Origin: Bacteroidales bacterium
GTDB taxonomy: Bacteria; Bacteroidota; Bacteroidia; Bacteroidales; UBA7960
NCBI GenBank assembly: GCA_007128045.1
Contig: SKYG01000143.1
Coordinates: 1 to 9,197, forward strand
Direction: 5' to 3'
Length of the DNA: 9,197 bases
Every line of letters starts with the position of its first letter. Position 1 is the first letter of the stretch. This document shows positions 1-6,110 of the stretch, in pieces. The notes beneath the pieces are model-generated. The model saw only the letters and a program-made list of their open reading frames with translations. It searched no databases and was not told the origin of the DNA. The position numbers were made by a program, and so were the translations under genes.

Positions 1-134
1 ACCTTGGCAGGGTTCAGCAATACGATCTTCAGGTATTCCTTGACCAGGGTATATGTCTTGCCACTGCCGGCAGATGATTTGTATATGTGAAAGTTTTTGC
101 TCACAGGTTGATCTTTAGTGCCTGTATTATTCAT
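1..134 (-). CDS. UvrD/RecB-type helicase, N-terminal 44 codons only
   Basis: Reading the minus strand from the ATG at 134-132 gives a protein that starts MNNTGTKDQP and continues with IYKSSAGSGKTYTLVKEYLK before the window ends. SAGSGKT is the Walker A (motif I) of superfamily 1 UvrD/RecB helicases. The IYKSSAGSGKTYTL form is typical of the large RecB/AddA-like helicase-exonucleases of Bacteroidota, which process double-strand DNA ends in the cytoplasm together with a PD-(D/E)XK nuclease partner. Only motif I is visible, so the nuclease domain and the partner gene cannot be checked. The gene lies 92 bp downstream of the O-antigen-ligase-like gene on the same strand. No TAnnTTTG box was found in that gap, so it may be read from upstream. 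Confidence 0.8.
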   Translation of the reverse strand, partial: MNNTGTKDQPVSKNFHIYKSSAGSGKTYTLVKEYLKIVLLNPAK

Positions 135-210
135 GCTTTTAATTCAGGTCAGCGTATAGTTTATTGGTTTGTGGAATCCTGCAGTAATCGCTTTAGGTGA
201 AGCATATTAC

Positions 211-224
211 TCCTGACGGCAGGA
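211..224 (-). terminator. Small hairpin just after the ligase-like gene
   Basis: TCCTG (211-215) and CAGGA (220-224) can pair around a 4-nt loop, directly after the stop codon of the minus-strand gene ending at 227. The stem is only 5 bp and no T-run follows on the minus strand, so it is at best a weak terminator or an RNA end protector. Confidence 0.15.
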
Positions 225-226
225 AC

Positions 227-2098
227 TTATTGTTTGTTCAGTTGTTCTTTTACGTGGGTATACAGGATTAAAAGCCTGCCTGTTCGTTGTTCTTCGGGTA
301 TTCTGTCAAGCATGTCAAGGGCTTCCTGATATTGTTCTGTCAGTACGAAGGCATCAGCAAGATAGTTGAGCGTCTGGATGTCTCTCGGATACATATGCAA
401 GGTCTCCTCAAAGAATCTGATGGCTGTGGCGTATTGCTCGTTTTGCATATGAAGTACCCCTAAGTTATTTGTGATGTATTTCCTATGTGGGTTATGGCGG
501 TATGCTTCTGCAAAGGCATGCAATGCCCTGTTGCCATCGCCCAGTCTGGTATAGGCAAACCCTTCGAAAAAATATACCGGTACGGCCAGTGCATCTAGTG
601 TTTTCCATGGGGTTTGCGCCCTTTGTGCTGCGTCGAGCATCCTGTCCCATTGTTCTGAGGCATTGGCATTTCTGGCGATACTAACATATTTTTCCTGATT
701 GATATGTTCGTATGCAAATTTGGTTCCTGTTAACAGCAGCACCAGTAAGGGGAGTATAAATATGTTCCGGGAAACCATCAGGGGTTTGTTGGCAGGTTTG
801 ATCTGGTGATGCAGTGCTATGATGCCTGCCAGGTATATTGCCAGGATGATCTGGTGGTTCACCCGCTCAAGGGGAAAATCAAAAAAGGAGTTGACCATAT
901 AAGCAGTAAGACCACCAAAAATGCATAATGCCAAAATCTTTTCCGCTCTGTTTGTTTCACTTCTGACAATTGACCATATATAATAGAATGCCAGCGCAAA
1001 TATCATCAGAAAAGCCAACAGCCCAAACACGCCCTTTTCTGATAGTACCCACAAGTAATCGTTATGGGGGCGTATCCAGTTTTCGTGGGCTTGATCGAAG
1101 GTATAATTGCCGTAATAGTGCTGCACTTTGATGGTGAAGTTGCCTGCGCCAACTCCGGTAAAGGGGTGGTCGGCGATCATCTCACGGGTGGCTCCCCATA
1201 CTGAGAGGCGGGGGTTTTCAGTGTCAGTAAAGATAGAACGCACTCGCGACACGTAAATATTGTCTTCAGGCGTCATAATCAGAATCCCTGCAAATGCCAG
1301 GCCTCCACCTACCAGAATTACAGCCATTCCTTTACTTATAGAGGCTGGAAGGCCAAATTGTTTGTATTTGAGAATCAGAAATACCATAGTTATGGCGGTA
1401 CCAACAAGGATGGCCAGATACACAGCGCGCGTTTGAAGAAGGAAGATCATCAGTACCGAAAGAACAAGCGAAATGATGGCTAGCATGCGCCAGTGGGTGC
1501 GAAAAACTACAACCCCGTAAATGATAAATGGGATCATAAGCAACACATAGTTCGCGTAGAGGTTTACATTCGACATCATCCCGGTAAGCCTTACTATATC
1601 ACCGCGCGAGTGAAAACCAAATCCCAGTTCTGTCAGGTATTGAATATATCCTACCAACAGGACGATCAATGATCCAACAATAAAAAATCTTGTCAACCGG
1701 ATTGGCCAGCCGGGAGTCTTTAAGAAGAGAAAACTTGCTAATGTCAGAAATACCAGGGTGGAAAATGTTTTCACCTGATCGTAAAAGCCTGCCGAGGCAT
1801 TTATGGCAAACAACAACGATCCCATCCCAAGGATGAAAAGAAGAAAAAAAACTCCAAACAAAGGGTTTCGAAGAACAGAAAAATCAAGCTGATGGAAGCG
1901 CGTCTTATTAATGAAAACCAATGTTGTAAGAAACAGCAAAGAGTTCCATGCAAACAGTCTGGGAGCCAGTGTCGGATCCATTACTTTTTCAGAATAGATC
2001 ATTGGCAATATGATCAGGCTGAATCCGAAAAAGACGAAAAACAAGCCTGGCCATAGCCGGGAGTCTTTCTTTTTGTGTTTCAATGCTTTTCTGCCCAT
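227..2098 (-). CDS. O-antigen ligase/polymerase family membrane protein with TPR tail
   Basis: The 623-residue protein has about 13 hydrophobic segments (near residues 16-36, 46-63, 79-98, 108-126, 137-155, 176-198, 205-222, 224-243, 257-275, 356-376, 388-408, 414-430 and 441-459). The large loop at 276-355 carries GVGAGNF (315-321) and RPHNDYLW (343-350), the hallmark region of the Wzy_C/WaaL family. These inner-membrane enzymes polymerise, or transfer to an acceptor, lipid-linked glycans on the periplasmic side. TR at 223-224 fits the conserved arginine after the middle helices. Residues about 505-607 form three TPR-like repeats, so the tail may bind a partner. The start is the first ATG after a TAnnTTTG box. 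No glycosyltransferase genes adjoin it, so ligase versus polymerase cannot be settled. Some family members ligate glycans to proteins instead. Confidence 0.85.
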   Translation of the reverse strand: MGRKALKHKKKDSRLWPGLFFVFFGFSLIILPMIYSEKVMDPTLAPRLFAWNSLLFLTTLVFINKTRFHQLDFSVLRNPLFGVFFLLFILGMGSLLFAINASAGFYDQVKTFSTLVFLTLASFLFLKTPGWPIRLTRFFIVGSLIVLLVGYIQYLTELGFGFHSRGDIVRLTGMMSNVNLYANYVLLMIPFIIYGVVVFRTHWRMLAIISLVLSVLMIFLLQTRAVYLAILVGTAITMVFLILKYKQFGLPASISKGMAVILVGGGLAFAGILIMTPEDNIYVSRVRSIFTDTENPRLSVWGATREMIADHPFTGVGAGNFTIKVQHYYGNYTFDQAHENWIRPHNDYLWVLSEKGVFGLLAFLMIFALAFYYIWSIVRSETNRAEKILALCIFGGLTAYMVNSFFDFPLERVNHQIILAIYLAGIIALHHQIKPANKPLMVSRNIFILPLLVLLLTGTKFAYEHINQEKYVSIARNANASEQWDRMLDAAQRAQTPWKTLDALAVPVYFFEGFAYTRLGDGNRALHAFAEAYRHNPHRKYITNNLGVLHMQNEQYATAIRFFEETLHMYPRDIQTLNYLADAFVLTEQYQEALDMLDRIPEEQRTGRLLILYTHVKEQLNKQ

Positions 2099-2128
2099 AA
2101 TGTCTCTTTATGGAATGGTAACAAACAA

Positions 2129-2136
2129 CAAATATA
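2129..2136 (-). promoter_or_regulatory. Candidate -7 box for the ligase-like gene
   Basis: On the minus strand this reads TATATTTG, an exact match to the Bacteroidota -7 consensus TAnnTTTG. It sits about 30 nt upstream of the ATG at 2098, implying a leader of roughly 24 nt. No good TTTG element was seen at the -33 spacing. Confidence 0.4.
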
Positions 2137-2167
2137 CATGATATGACAACAAGTTGGTGAATGACAT

Positions 2168-2187
2168 ATGGAAAAGTAATTTTCCAT
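2168..2187. repeat. 8-bp inverted repeat between divergent genes
   Basis: ATGGAAAA (2168-2175) and TTTTCCAT (2180-2187) form a perfect 8-bp inverted repeat around GTAA. Its position upstream of both divergent genes would suit a dimeric repressor or activator site. A hairpin without function is equally possible. Confidence 0.35.
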
Positions 2188-2330
2188 GCAGCATTCTGGC
2201 ACTATATTACGTATTGATGTTGTGAACCCTTGCCGGGATATTGTATTGATATTACTGTCACCGGCCTGATACCGAATAATGAACAGATAAAACCCACATG
2301 TCGAAGATCCCGATTGTTCGAGGACAAACG

Positions 2331-2359
2331 TTTGACACACTTAAGCATGATTATTTTTC
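2331..2359 (+). promoter_or_regulatory. Candidate promoter of the lipoprotein gene
   Basis: TTTG at 2331-2334 and TATTTTTC at 2352-2359 resemble the Bacteroidota -33 and -7 elements. The -7 has C for the last G and the spacing (17 bp) is slightly short. Transcription would start near 2366, placing the heptamer array at the very start of the leader. Confidence 0.3.
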
Positions 2360-2364
2360 ATGGG

Positions 2365-2394
2365 GGTCAAAAGTCGAAGGTCGAAGGTCAAAGG
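2365..2394 (+). repeat. Heptamer tandem repeat array 1
   Basis: Four 7-bp units stand in tandem: GGTCAAA, AGTCGAA, GGTCGAA, GGTCAAA, followed by GG. The array ends 14 bp before the ATG of the lipoprotein gene. Its last 23 bases (2372-2394) are identical to 3699-3721 on the other side of that gene. The unit length is not a multiple of three, and the array lies outside the chosen coding region. Confidence 0.85.
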
Positions 2395-2408
2395 AAAAAA
2401 ATAAACAC

Positions 2409-3686
2409 ATGAAGAAGTCCTTATTTGTTGTTGTATGTTCTCTTGGTATGTTACTTGTTGGGCTTGTTGGGTGCTCCGACAAGGAATATGAGGAAATTAC
2501 CTACGAGGCCAATGTGCCTGTATATATGGGCTTCGAAGAGTTTCGAAGTTCGTTTCGTACATCGGATGCCCGGGACATTGAATATCCCGGAAAGATTTAT
2601 TTTAAGGATAGCTATCTTTTTTTGAACGAAGTGAACAAGGGCATTCATGTGATCGACAACAGTGACCCGTCAACCCCTGAGAAGGTGGTTTTTTATGAGA
2701 TACCCGGCAATGTAGATATTGCCATCAGGGGAAATATCCTGTTTGCCGACAGCTATATAGACCTGGTGGCTATCGATATCAGTGATATTCGCAATCCTGT
2801 GGAAGCGGGACGATTAGAGAATGCCTTTCCGCAGGTGATGCCGGAGTTTGATATGTACCTTCCTGTTGCAACTATTGACAGGAATCTGGGCGTTATTGTC
2901 GGATGGGAGGCCAGGATCGTTACCGAGAAGGTTCGTCCCGGATCATTCTGGCCGGGCCACTGGTGGCCGTGGCGGCACACCCTGGATGGGAATTTTGGGA
3001 GTCCGGAAGGAGGGAACATGCAGGCCGGGGTTGCCGGGAGCATGGCACGCTTTATGCTGCACGATCACTACCTGTATGCTGTCACCAACCCGTTTGTGTT
3101 AAAAACACTGGATGTATCGTCGCCGGTAAATATAGAAGTAATGGATAGCATTTCTACCTGGCGTGAGATGGAGACGCTTTTCCGGCATAAGGAACACTTG
3201 TTTATTGGCACCACTACAGGCATGCTGATCTATAGCCTGGAAAATCCGTCCAAACCAGAGTTCATTTCAAATTTTGATCATGTGAATGCCTGTGATCCGG
3301 TGGTGGTTTCCAACGATATTGCATACGTAACCCTTCGTACAGGCAATGCCTGCTGGGGAGCGTCCAACCAACTGGATGTGATCGATATTATCGACATACG
3401 CAATCCCCGGCTATTGAAGTCATACCCGATGTTCAACCCACATGGCCTGGGGGTGGACCACCCATTGTTGTTTATTTGTGATGGTGCTGACGGCTTAAAG
3501 GTGTATGATGCCACCAACCCGCTGGCGATTTCTTCCAATAAAATTGCCCATTTTAAGGATATTGATACCTATGATGTGATCCCTTTGGGAAATGTGCTGA
3601 TGATGATTGGCCATGACGGCTTGTTTCAGTATGATTATTCTGATCCGGCCGACATAAAATTGTTGAGTCATATTGTTGTTAATTAG
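2409..3686 (+). CDS. LVIVD-repeat beta-propeller lipoprotein
   Basis: The 425-residue protein begins MKKSLFVVV and has a lipoprotein signal peptide ending in the lipobox LVGC with the acylated cysteine at residue 22. The following residues SDKEYEE are acidic, as in the surface-export signals of Bacteroidota lipoproteins, so a cell-surface location is plausible. The mature part has repeated blade-like units with the LVIVD pattern: KGIHVID (77-83), DLVAIDISDIRNP (near 118-130), VLKTLDVSSP, MLIYSLENPSKP, LDVIDIIDIRNP, LKVYDATNP and GLFQYDYSDP. These indicate a beta-propeller of about six to seven blades, a fold used for binding; no catalytic motif is seen. A Trp/Gly-rich insertion at about 176-207 interrupts the propeller. 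The ATG at 2409 was chosen over an earlier in-frame start because it opens the signal peptide. No specific ligand can be inferred. Confidence 0.85.
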   Translation: MKKSLFVVVCSLGMLLVGLVGCSDKEYEEITYEANVPVYMGFEEFRSSFRTSDARDIEYPGKIYFKDSYLFLNEVNKGIHVIDNSDPSTPEKVVFYEIPGNVDIAIRGNILFADSYIDLVAIDISDIRNPVEAGRLENAFPQVMPEFDMYLPVATIDRNLGVIVGWEARIVTEKVRPGSFWPGHWWPWRHTLDGNFGSPEGGNMQAGVAGSMARFMLHDHYLYAVTNPFVLKTLDVSSPVNIEVMDSISTWREMETLFRHKEHLFIGTTTGMLIYSLENPSKPEFISNFDHVNACDPVVVSNDIAYVTLRTGNACWGASNQLDVIDIIDIRNPRLLKSYPMFNPHGLGVDHPLLFICDGADGLKVYDATNPLAISSNKIAHFKDIDTYDVIPLGNVLMMIGHDGLFQYDYSDPADIKLLSHIVVN

Positions 3687-3721
3687 TCGAAGGTCGAAAG
3701 TCGAAGGTCGAAGGTCAAAGG
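3685..3721 (+). repeat. Heptamer tandem repeat array 2
   Basis: Five 7-bp units, AGTCGAA, GGTCGAA, AGTCGAA, GGTCGAA, GGTCAAA, then GG, begin inside the TAG stop codon (3684-3686) of the lipoprotein gene. The last 23 bases match array 1 exactly and in the same orientation, 1327 bp apart. No spacers are present, so it is not CRISPR-like. Confidence 0.85.
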
Positions 3722-3727
3722 ATGTAG

Positions 3728-3747
3728 GGACAGGACTGGGCCTGTCC
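3728..3747. repeat. Hairpin 1 of a TGTAGGG-headed pair
   Basis: GGACAGG (3728-3734) pairs with CCTGTCC (3741-3747) around a 6-nt loop. The left arm overlaps a TGTAGGG head at 3723-3729. It could act as a weak rho-independent stop for the lipoprotein gene, but no T-run follows, so a dispersed palindromic repeat is preferred. Confidence 0.5.
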
Positions 3748-3775
3748 GACGAAGGTTTGAAGGATGCATTTGTAG

Positions 3776-3795
3776 GGGCGAAAAATCTTTCGCCC
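3776..3795. repeat. Hairpin 2 of a TGTAGGG-headed pair
   Basis: GGGCGAAA (3776-3783) pairs perfectly with TTTCGCCC (3788-3795) around AATC. It too follows a TGTAGGG head (3771-3777), exactly 48 bp after the first. No T-run follows. It looks like an interspersed palindromic element and could also stop transcription or protect an RNA end. Confidence 0.5.
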
Positions 3796-3815
3796 TGAAA
3801 CTGATAGATACTGCT

Positions 3816-3823
3816 TACTTTTG
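3816..3823 (+). promoter_or_regulatory. Candidate -7 box for the sigma-factor operon
   Basis: TACTTTTG matches TAnnTTTG and lies 54 nt before the start codon at 3878. No convincing -33 TTTG is seen, because the expected place falls at the right arm of hairpin 2. Confidence 0.3.
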
Positions 3824-3877
3824 TGTATTGGATTTATTGAAATGATGTTGGTGTACAGTATTCTATAATTCGGGCTG

Positions 3878-4462
3878 TTGGGAAAAGCACAATATACAGA
3901 GCAGGAGTTGATCCGGGGTTGCCGTAAGGGCAAGCGCCGCTATCAGGAATTGCTTTACAGTCACTTCTATGGCTTTGGGATGTCGGTTTGTTTGCGATAC
4001 ACCTACAGCCGCAACGATGCCCTGGAGGTGTTAAACGACAGCTTTATGAAGGTGTTTGAGCATATACAGACTTTTGACGAAACCAGGCCATTCAAGAGCT
4101 GGTTTCGGAGAATATTGGTAAATACGGCGTTGGACCATTACCGCTCCAACCGTAATTACCGGTTGTATTTGTCGTTTGATGAAGACCAGATGGAGCTTGC
4201 AGGCAAGTCTGATACCGGAAACCCGGAGGGATATGACCTGAATATATCTTCTGATCTTATACTGGGCTTGTTTAACCAAATGCCAGAACAATACCGGCTT
4301 ACGTTTAACCTGTATGAGGTTGAAGGATACACGCACGACGAGATTGCCGGGATGCTCGGCATCTCTCCCGGCACGTCCAGATCCAATTTAAGCAGGGCAA
4401 AAAAAATGATTAAGATGTTGTACCAGGAGCGAATAGAACCAAACTGCAATGAAGCCATTTGA
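3878..4462 (+). CDS. ECF-type RNA polymerase sigma-70 family factor
   Basis: The 194-residue protein has sigma region 2 at about 22-94, with the core DALEVLNDSFMKVF followed by PFKSWFRRILVNTALDHYR. Region 4 is at about 126-182, with LFNQMPEQYRLTFNLYEVEG and a helix-turn-helix in HDEIAGMLGISPGTSRSNLS. No long region 3 is present, so it is an extracytoplasmic-function factor that directs core RNA polymerase to a small set of promoters. The start must be TTG at 3878 (or CTG at 3875): an in-frame stop lies at 3866-3868 and no in-frame ATG lies near. The protein beginning MGKAQYTEQELIRGC fits the usual family start. Its 3' end overlaps the next gene by 14 bp, which implies coupled translation with its probable regulatory partner. 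Confidence 0.92.
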   Translation: MGKAQYTEQELIRGCRKGKRRYQELLYSHFYGFGMSVCLRYTYSRNDALEVLNDSFMKVFEHIQTFDETRPFKSWFRRILVNTALDHYRSNRNYRLYLSFDEDQMELAGKSDTGNPEGYDLNISSDLILGLFNQMPEQYRLTFNLYEVEGYTHDEIAGMLGISPGTSRSNLSRAKKMIKMLYQERIEPNCNEAI

Positions 4463-5993
4463 CGAAAGCTTTGCGGAAAAGGTCAGGGAGGTTTTCGACC
4501 GCCATGACGAGCCTTTCGACCCCGCTGCCTGGGTGTCGATGCAGGCACGGCTGCGCGCCCGAAGAAAGGCCCGTGTCATCGCTTTGCTGTCTGTTGCTTC
4601 CAAAGCGGCTGCGGTATTACTGTTGCTTGGTGGGATGACCTGGTTGACCATGGTAACTTTCTTACCCGGTAAACCTGACATGGCTGAAAAGATGCTTACT
4701 GATGACACCCCGGCAATAAGCGGGCTTTCTGATCTTCAGACTGACCAGGACGATGACCGGCCAGTCGCCGATGAAACAGTGGTGCCTGGGTATTTGGACG
4801 AGGCTGTTTCTCCGGCAACGCTTGCCGAGTCATCTTCTTCCGAGGCACCTTCCGCCGGGAAATCATTTGCAGAGGGTTCAGAGGACCTCGTTGTGCCTGT
4901 TGACGATACTGTTGCTGGGATGTTACCTGCGAAAGAGGCAGATGATCGTGTATCTCCTGTTGATGAGACTGTTGCCGGTGTATTACTTGCAGAGGAACCA
5001 GATGAGCGTGTGTCACCCACTGGAAAAACAGGTGCAGGTGTTGACACGATGACCGGTATTTCGGATAGTCTGTACATGGCTGGTCCGGCTCATGGGGCTT
5101 CTGATGGCGCTTCAGAACATGCTGTAATATTGGCTGAACAGGAAAAACCTGATGTCGTTCTGACCGACCCGGCAGCTATGGCTCAGGTCGAAAGTACCGT
5201 TACGTCCGATACCCTGTCATTGGTTGGTATAACTACAGACCCATCCTACGAATATATGAAACCTGACATATCTCAAGGACGGGATGTTCTTTCAGGCCAG
5301 CCGGTTAATGGCATGGGTGCCTCCTCAGTCGGGCGGTTACACTGGAGTGTGATGGCCGGATCGATGCTTACCTATGCAGAGCAGCAGTTGGCCAGCGGAC
5401 TGGGTTTTTCGGGCGGGGTCATGTCTGAGTACAGGGCCTCATCTTTGTTTAGCGTTTCTTCGGGGTTGGCGTTGGCCTATCAGCAGTTTGAAGTCGACGG
5501 CATGCCATTAAGACAAAGACTGTCGCGGGCGGAATATGATTACTTGCCCGATAATTTTTCCGCAAGAACCGTTGGCAACCAATCCTATGAACTTCTTGCC
5601 CTGGATATTCCGGTCAACGTACAATATTATTTTAGTGAAGTGACGAGAAGTCAATGGTATGTTTCGGCAGGTTTCTCTTCGCTGCTATACCTTCAGCAAC
5701 GGGTATCCGGCACGGAGATTGCCTATATAGAGGCCGACTATTACGATGCTGCGTTAGGTTCCAACCGCACCATGAATTATGCCTCCGAGGTACAAACAGA
5801 GTCAAATTACGATGCCTTTACCCGTTTTGATTTTGCACGCCTGCTGAACTTGTCTGTGGGCTATGAGATCAAGCAGGAGAAAAGCACTGCAATCATTGAA
5901 CCCTATATCAAATACCCACTGGGCACGCTGAGCAGCAGAAATATAAAAATGGGCATGGGTGGTGTGAGGCTGAGGCTACGGTTTGGACATTGA
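4449..5993 (+). CDS. Membrane-anchored ECF partner with C-terminal beta-barrel-like domain
   Basis: The 514-residue protein begins inside the sigma gene. Residues 1-40 are a short charged head (DESFAEKVREVF, then DEPFDPAAW), similar to the cytoplasmic heads of Bacteroidota anti-sigma-like proteins. One hydrophobic helix spans about 43-72. Residues 73-290 are an acidic, Pro/Ser/Thr-rich linker containing two full 20-residue repeats and part of a third (150-198). Residues about 293-514 have alternating aromatic/polar strands (HWSVMAGSMLTYA, ELLALDIPVNVQYYF, QWYVSAGFSSLLYL, AIIEPYIKYPLG, GVRLRLRF), as in the PorT-like outer-membrane beta-barrel domain. The inferred role is to hold the sigma factor at the inner membrane and respond to an envelope signal. 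Anti-sigma function is inferred from position and head, not from a recognised zinc-binding domain. The barrel-like part might instead be a soluble periplasmic beta domain. Confidence 0.75.
   Translation: MKPFDESFAEKVREVFDRHDEPFDPAAWVSMQARLRARRKARVIALLSVASKAAAVLLLLGGMTWLTMVTFLPGKPDMAEKMLTDDTPAISGLSDLQTDQDDDRPVADETVVPGYLDEAVSPATLAESSSSEAPSAGKSFAEGSEDLVVPVDDTVAGMLPAKEADDRVSPVDETVAGVLLAEEPDERVSPTGKTGAGVDTMTGISDSLYMAGPAHGASDGASEHAVILAEQEKPDVVLTDPAAMAQVESTVTSDTLSLVGITTDPSYEYMKPDISQGRDVLSGQPVNGMGASSVGRLHWSVMAGSMLTYAEQQLASGLGFSGGVMSEYRASSLFSVSSGLALAYQQFEVDGMPLRQRLSRAEYDYLPDNFSARTVGNQSYELLALDIPVNVQYYFSEVTRSQWYVSAGFSSLLYLQQRVSGTEIAYIEADYYDAALGSNRTMNYASEVQTESNYDAFTRFDFARLLNLSVGYEIKQEKSTAIIEPYIKYPLGTLSSRNIKMGMGGVRLRLRFGH
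4896..5042 (+). repeat. 60-bp coding tandem repeat in the linker
   Basis: Two full 60-bp units (4896-4955 and 4956-5015) and a partial third (5016-5042) encode 20-residue repeats. Units 1 and 2 open with PVDDTVAG and PVDETVAG and end in DDRVS and DERVS. The partial unit reads PTGKTGAGV. The length keeps the frame, so copy number could change without breaking the protein. Confidence 0.75.
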
Positions 5994-6030
5994 AAAAACC
6001 GCCTGTTGGCTCAATTTTGCCCAGATATTG

Positions 6031-6062
6031 TTGCCATTATTCCTATATCTTTAGTACATTTG
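6031..6062 (+). promoter_or_regulatory. Candidate promoter of the ATP-cone nuclease gene
   Basis: TTG at 6031-6033 and TACATTTG at 6055-6062, separated by 21 bp, fit the Bacteroidota -33/-7 pattern. This is the best-spaced promoter candidate in the window. Transcription from near 6069 supports a start at ATG 6111 (or 6099) rather than the upstream TTG at 6006. Confidence 0.45.
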
Positions 6063-6110
6063 AAGAATGCCTGTCGGCTGTTTTCGTGCAGGTATCATAT
6101 GATTAGATGT

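Larger units (their letters stand above)
2099..2408. other. Divergent intergenic region, 310 bp
   Basis: This AT-rich stretch separates the minus-strand ligase-like gene from the plus-strand lipoprotein gene. From left to right it holds a -7 box for the left gene, an 8-bp palindrome at 2168-2187, a candidate promoter for the right gene at 2331-2359, and a heptamer repeat array at 2365-2394. Open frames here show no recognisable protein. The open frame running upstream from 2409 crosses the repeat array and is not considered coding. Confidence 0.6.

Noticed and set aside
2080..2340. 86-codon minus-strand open frame upstream of the ligase-like gene
   Set aside because: Cysteine-rich translation with no recognisable family. 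It overlaps the start of a clear gene and the divergent promoter region, so it looks like a chance frame.
2298..2408. N-terminal extension of the lipoprotein frame
   Set aside because: It would place 37 residues, including translated heptamer repeats, before a normal signal peptide. The ATG at 2409 gives a proper lipoprotein start.
3685..3721. Possible CRISPR-like array
   Set aside because: Units are 7 bp in direct contact with no spacers, so this is a microsatellite.
4031..4458. Two minus-strand frames of about 100 codons across the sigma-factor gene
   Set aside because: They are antisense to a clear ECF sigma factor and show no family features.
4736..5077. 113-codon minus-strand open frame rich in Ser, Ala and Thr
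   Set aside because: It is the antisense shadow of the repetitive linker. Its repeats mirror the 60-bp units of the plus-strand gene.
6006..6110. Earlier TTG start for the ATP-cone nuclease
   Set aside because: The extra 35 residues are not similar to ATP-cone starts and overlap a well-spaced promoter candidate. Family similarity begins at the MKKSFLVEK segment.
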